64,000 bases of DNA from Zeus faber (taxonomy: Eukaryota > Chordata > Actinopteri > Zeiformes > Zeidae). Position numbers and translations under genes: made by a program. The stretch covers positions 12,247,565-12,311,564 of the forward strand of contig OY482848.1 in NCBI GenBank assembly GCA_960531495.1, read 5' to 3'. Under the pieces are notes generated by a model. It did not search any database. It saw only the letters and a program-made list of their open reading frames with translations, and had not been told where the DNA came from. This document shows, in pieces, positions 60,301 to 64,000 of this stretch; the first letter of the stretch is position 1, and each line of letters begins with the position of its first letter.

Positions 60301-61895
60301 GAATCATTTGTAATTTGACAGATTATTTTTTTTTATTGATTGTCATGTCACACGGACCTGCGCACCACCATGATCACACTGACGATGAGGATGGTGAGAA
60401 TTCCGGTGAAGAAGAGTATAGGTGTATTAAAGCACGGCCAATTCAAGGAGCCGCGTGTGTAGAACCCATAGAAAACTGGAGAGCGTTCAAGGAATCCCTA
60501 GCAGATGTAGATAGATAATACAGTGAAAGGAAGTTAAAAAGGATTTTTACCTTGAAAAGCAACAACAAAAACACTCACCGTCCCCAGGAAGAAGTCTAAC
60601 ACGGAGTCATTGCCACCAAAGATGAGAGGATCTAAAAAAATTACACAATAGTGTATTTTAGACTATGTCGGCTTTATTGTGGTTTATATTATGCAGTTAA
60701 GACACGTCACTCACCAGTATTGTTGCCTCTGCCATAAAATACTGTAGGCCCCAAAATAAAAGATAGTACAAACACACAATGTAGTATGTTTAAGTACACA
60801 AGATATCTGAGGAACAGAAAATAGGCCTTGACGCCAACTCCAAATCTACCTGTAAAAGACAGCACAGGTCACGTAAGGCCTTGCAAACAATAAGTAACGA
60901 TAAGCTCCATGTGAGAAACAATGCAAAGTCACACTGTGGGGCCCCTATTACTTTCAACAGTGTGGAGAATGTGTTGCCATGGCGACAGCTTCGATACAGC
61001 CACGCGAACATGCCCTCGCAGTCTCTTGTTGTTGATGCTCTGGCTGCGCCTCCAGGACTCCCAAAACCCAATGTTGCGTGTTTGCAGCTTCCTCTGTTCC
61101 CTGTTGGGCAGGTGGAGCAAAGACGGAGGCGAGAATCCAAATGCATGTCGAAAACAACTCTGGATCTTTCATATTTTTTTTTTTAAGTTTCATCTCTCTA
61201 GGTACTGTATGGTCACCGACGCGTCTTGGTCGGAGCTAAGAGCCAAATTTCCGTCGAAGCAGTTGTTTAAGGTGTGCCGTGTGATGAATCCCACCTAATT
61301 TCTCTTTTCCCCCGAATGGATATGGCCAGTTCTCTGAGAGGCTTGGAGGACGCCTTGTCTCTGGTCCCATTGGACGGACCACCGTGGAGAACACTGTCTG
61401 TGGGTTCTGAGTCCCTCCAGTCACTGGGTCCCGTTCCCCGGGGGCGGGCGGCCTGGACGCTGGGAAGCTGCTCCAGGATCTCAGCCTGATAGTACCCACA
61501 CACTTCCTCAGACAGAGCAGAACAACTGCTCTCCTCTGTGGGCGGGCAAGCAGATAACAGACGCCCAAAATGGATTTTCAACATTGATTGAACATCTATT
61601 TTTCTCACCGCAAGCAAATAACGTAAGAACATGTTTACATTTCATCATCAACTATAAAAACCCCTTAAGGGATAAATGGTAATGGTTACAAAAATACAGT
61701 AAAGACGCGTAAACATACTCATCAACGCACGGACATTCACATGCAGGGCAATTGATGTTGAAATCCAGAATCTATCTCATGCACTACACACACATAAACA
61801 TTGAGCTCAACCGTCATGCAGGCATAAACACATTTTAATCATTTTCATTTACCCGAGAGAAGTCTTGCGAAAGTGACACTTTTGTGTTCGTCCAT
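57369..61895 (-). CDS. tmc8: Transmembrane channel-like protein 8
   Basis: Multi-pass ER membrane protein; human TMC8 (EVER2) acts with TMC6 and CIB1 in keratinocytes and lymphocytes and influences zinc balance. Sixteen exons: 61895-61853, 61535-61295, 61100-60952, 60849-60715, 60631-60579, 60497-60358, 60217-60070, 59934-59764, 59637-59486, 59362-59302, 59209-59100, 58845-58659, 58463-58333, 58137-57988, 57678-57600, 57518-57369, giving 699 residues (human 726). Landmarks: KPLRELAISIRGKREIR, FGVGVKAYFLFLRYLVYLN, GTGFLERSPVFYGFY, FEDYSLTTQVN, and the TMC-domain signature CWEH at residues 436-439 (CWET in most members) followed by GREMYKLFVFDF. NVLDLVYKQTVSWAGLYYCP and FRASSSSVLFHLMLLLGLF follow, then ANQRAIERLKDMLV. 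TMC8 is preferred to TMC6 from the short N-terminus, the C-terminal match and the SYNGR2 neighbourhood. Confidence 0.88.
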
Positions 61896-61899
61896 TTCT

Positions 61900-63270
61900 T
61901 CGTCTTCTTGGCTTCCTTAATTTGACATTCATGCAAGCGCGGTCTCCTTGCAGCTCACAGAAAACACAGCCGCAGGCGACAGAGCCAAACAAAATCCAAC
62001 ACAACCGTAATGATTCTGAAGAGGATTGTACTCGTGTATTTTCTTAATTTTTGCCAATCTTATCATCTCTATTCTATGTTGAGGTGAGAACGGATCTGGA
62101 GTAAACGGAGCCTCCCAATTCAGACGTAGTGGTTTATCTTCCGGCCTGTGGAGCCAATAGATATGTCTGTTAAAAAGTAGACTGGCAGCAGCTCTCGGGC
62201 AGGTTTCAGGAAATCACATGACCGGATACAAAAGTGTTTTTGGTTTGTGAAACATTGAGATATACAGAAGAAGGAAATAAATACAAGAATACCTCATGCC
62301 ACACACGAACACACGCACACCCACGCACACACACACACACACACACGCACGCACGCACACATACAGTCAAGATGCAATTAAAAAAATTGTATAGAATCTC
62401 TCTGGTTAGAATCAAAGTCAGATTTATTTAGTCCAGTGTAACATATTATATAGTCATTTATATTGTAAAGAATGTAAGCCAAGTCAAAGAACAATTATTT
62501 GTACAGCTCTTGCAGCGGTCTGAGGGTATTTTACAATGTCATTGACAACAATTGCATATTACATTTGAATATTGCATATTCCTTCGGGATGTTTGCACAT
62601 TAGACAGTGCGCAACCTGGTATGCGTACTATGTGAATTGCACTAAGGCGTTGACAATCAACCACTGAAGTACTCATCTAGAAACATTTTTCCATCCTGAA
62701 AACATTCAGCAGAAATGTGCTAAACACCCACTCAACCTCCGAAACATTAGACCAGCAATCAACAGTACATTTCCATCACCGTCTGTCAGGCAGCCAGAGT
62801 AGAAGCAGAAGGCAGATTTCCATCTGACTATTAGAGAAGTTTTATTACTGTTACCTATGATCTCACATTTAAGGAAGATTAGATAAGAAATGTTAAGCTC
62901 ATAATAGAGCGTTGGGACACTGTAAGACAGTGTCGAAATAGTGTCACAGTGCCGAAATAGTCTCTGTTGAAATAGCTGTTTAAGGGCTGTCGTATTGTAT
63001 ATGAGAGGCTACAGTAATGATCTGAGATTTTGTTTTGGGTTTTTTTTATTAGGTGGACTATTTATATCAGTGCAGTCGTCACATATGACGCCGTGTGTGG
63101 GCCTGTGGGCGCGGCCAGGTACAGGTGAGTCAGGCAGGTGAAGGGAGGAGCCCGAAGTCGGAAGAAAACGTTCACCAACAGGTAGGGCTATTCGATCTAT
63201 TCTACCCTTTGCTATGTTTTCATCTCTGTCCTCTTTTTTTTATTTTTTTTATTATTTAGGCGCAACTTAA
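61900..63270. other. Upstream region of TMC8
   Basis: AT-rich, with a CA array at about 62325-62350. No exon could be supported. TMC8 5' non-coding sequence is expected within it. Confidence 0.4.
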
Positions 63271-63279
63271 AGAAAAGTC

Positions 63280-63720
63280 TTTGCCAGTCTATTCTGCATT
63301 TGGCAGCATTTCGTCATGGCGCTGACGAAGGGGCAGCCCCCGACGAGCGCGAAAAGGACTGCGCCACTCATGTAGACATTTTGAGGGGAGGCGTGTGTGT
63401 GTGCGTGAGACGCGAAAATAAAACGCACAGTTAACACACGGTGCGGTCACTTGGACGCCGGTGCACTTTCACACAGGGAGTTTCCCGGGCGCGGAGACAG
63501 CCTCCCGTGACGCAGTCCCACAAAGTTGTCGCAGTCTCGGAAGTTTAAAGAGTCATTTGGGTTTTTTTTTTTTTTTTGTTTTTTTTTAAGACCCCGCGAA
63601 AGGAAATGGTTCGTCCCGGCTGCCCGGTTACCCACGCGACGCGGAGCCGGTGGAACAGGTCGGTCAGAGTCGTTTTCAGAACCGCCGGAGGATATTTTTT
63701 GGGGGGAGTTCTGTTGCAGG
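63280..63720. promoter_or_regulatory. GC-rich candidate promoter at the right edge
   Basis: CpG-rich block (ATGGCGCTGACGAAGGGGCA, GACGAGCGCG, GACGCGGAGCCGG) between AT-rich flanks. In human, TMC6 and TMC8 are divergently transcribed (from memory), so this is where a plus-strand TMC6 first exon or a shared TMC6/TMC8 promoter would be. The small frame starting at 63316 is only 19 codons. No exon is claimed. Confidence 0.35.
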
Positions 63721-64000
63721 AGTAAGTTTTCCCTTCACACCCCCCCCCCCCTAATTTACCACTAATTTACCACTTTTATAAACAACGTGTTTGTGTCAGA
63801 TTGTTTTTAGACGAACGGCACCCCGTCACATCAGTCTTTCGTGGTAACTGAAACGCTTTCACGAGAACGGTCAGAAACCGGTTTGGAGGTTACGGACACA
63901 GATGTTTGCAATCCGTGTTTTTTTTTGCGATTCAATACTATATCGTAGGTGCTATTAACAATATTAATAATAGCATTTAGCTGCGGATGTGCGGTGTAAT

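Overview
This is a nuclear window from a ray-finned (teleost) fish. The genes are split into short exons with GT-AG introns. Gene order matches one block of human chromosome 17q25. Introns and gaps carry fish-type repeats: LINEs ending in TTGAATC repeats, tRNA-derived SINEs, a pogo/Tigger-like element, long CA, CT and ATCT arrays. The species cannot be fixed from the sequence.

Layout from left to right: a short O-GlcNAcase gene (+, 20-6309); CANT1 nucleotidase (-, 9231-12886); AFMID kynurenine formamidase (-, 18000-21414, 5' exon not found); TK1 thymidine kinase (+, 25360-36713); a small unrecognised reading frame (+, 37980-38243); SYNGR2 synaptogyrin (-, 38477-45483); two tandem four-domain immunoglobulin receptors (-, 46694-50182 and 50822-54406); and the TMC8 channel-like protein (-, 57369-61895). 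A GC-rich patch at the right edge lies where a head-to-head TMC6 promoter would be expected. I rebuilt each gene exon by exon; all the splice phases close and give 698, 409, at least 293, 234, 251, 484, 481 and 699 residues respectively.

TMC8-SYNGR2-TK1-AFMID keeps its human order and relative orientations (from memory), so this is an old block. The genes do not form one pathway: they cover O-GlcNAc removal, Golgi/ER nucleotide hydrolysis, tryptophan catabolism, dTMP salvage, vesicle membranes and zinc/ion homeostasis in immune and epithelial cells.

The most interesting part is the pair of membrane Ig receptors between SYNGR2 and TMC8. In mammals that interval holds C17orf99 (IL-40), a secreted protein described as mammal-only. 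The fish receptors have the same kind of PECAM/Fc-receptor-like domains, so they may represent the ancestral membrane form. One of the two has also acquired an extra intron inside each of its first two Ig domains.

Mobile DNA is concentrated in the TK1 introns. In intron 2 a LINE has landed in a Ty3/gypsy-type remnant; intron 6 holds a second gypsy-like fragment and two copies of a dispersed repeat. Upstream of AFMID a SINE has inserted into another LINE. CANT1's last intron holds a 1.1-kb inverted-repeat element containing a 48-bp minisatellite.
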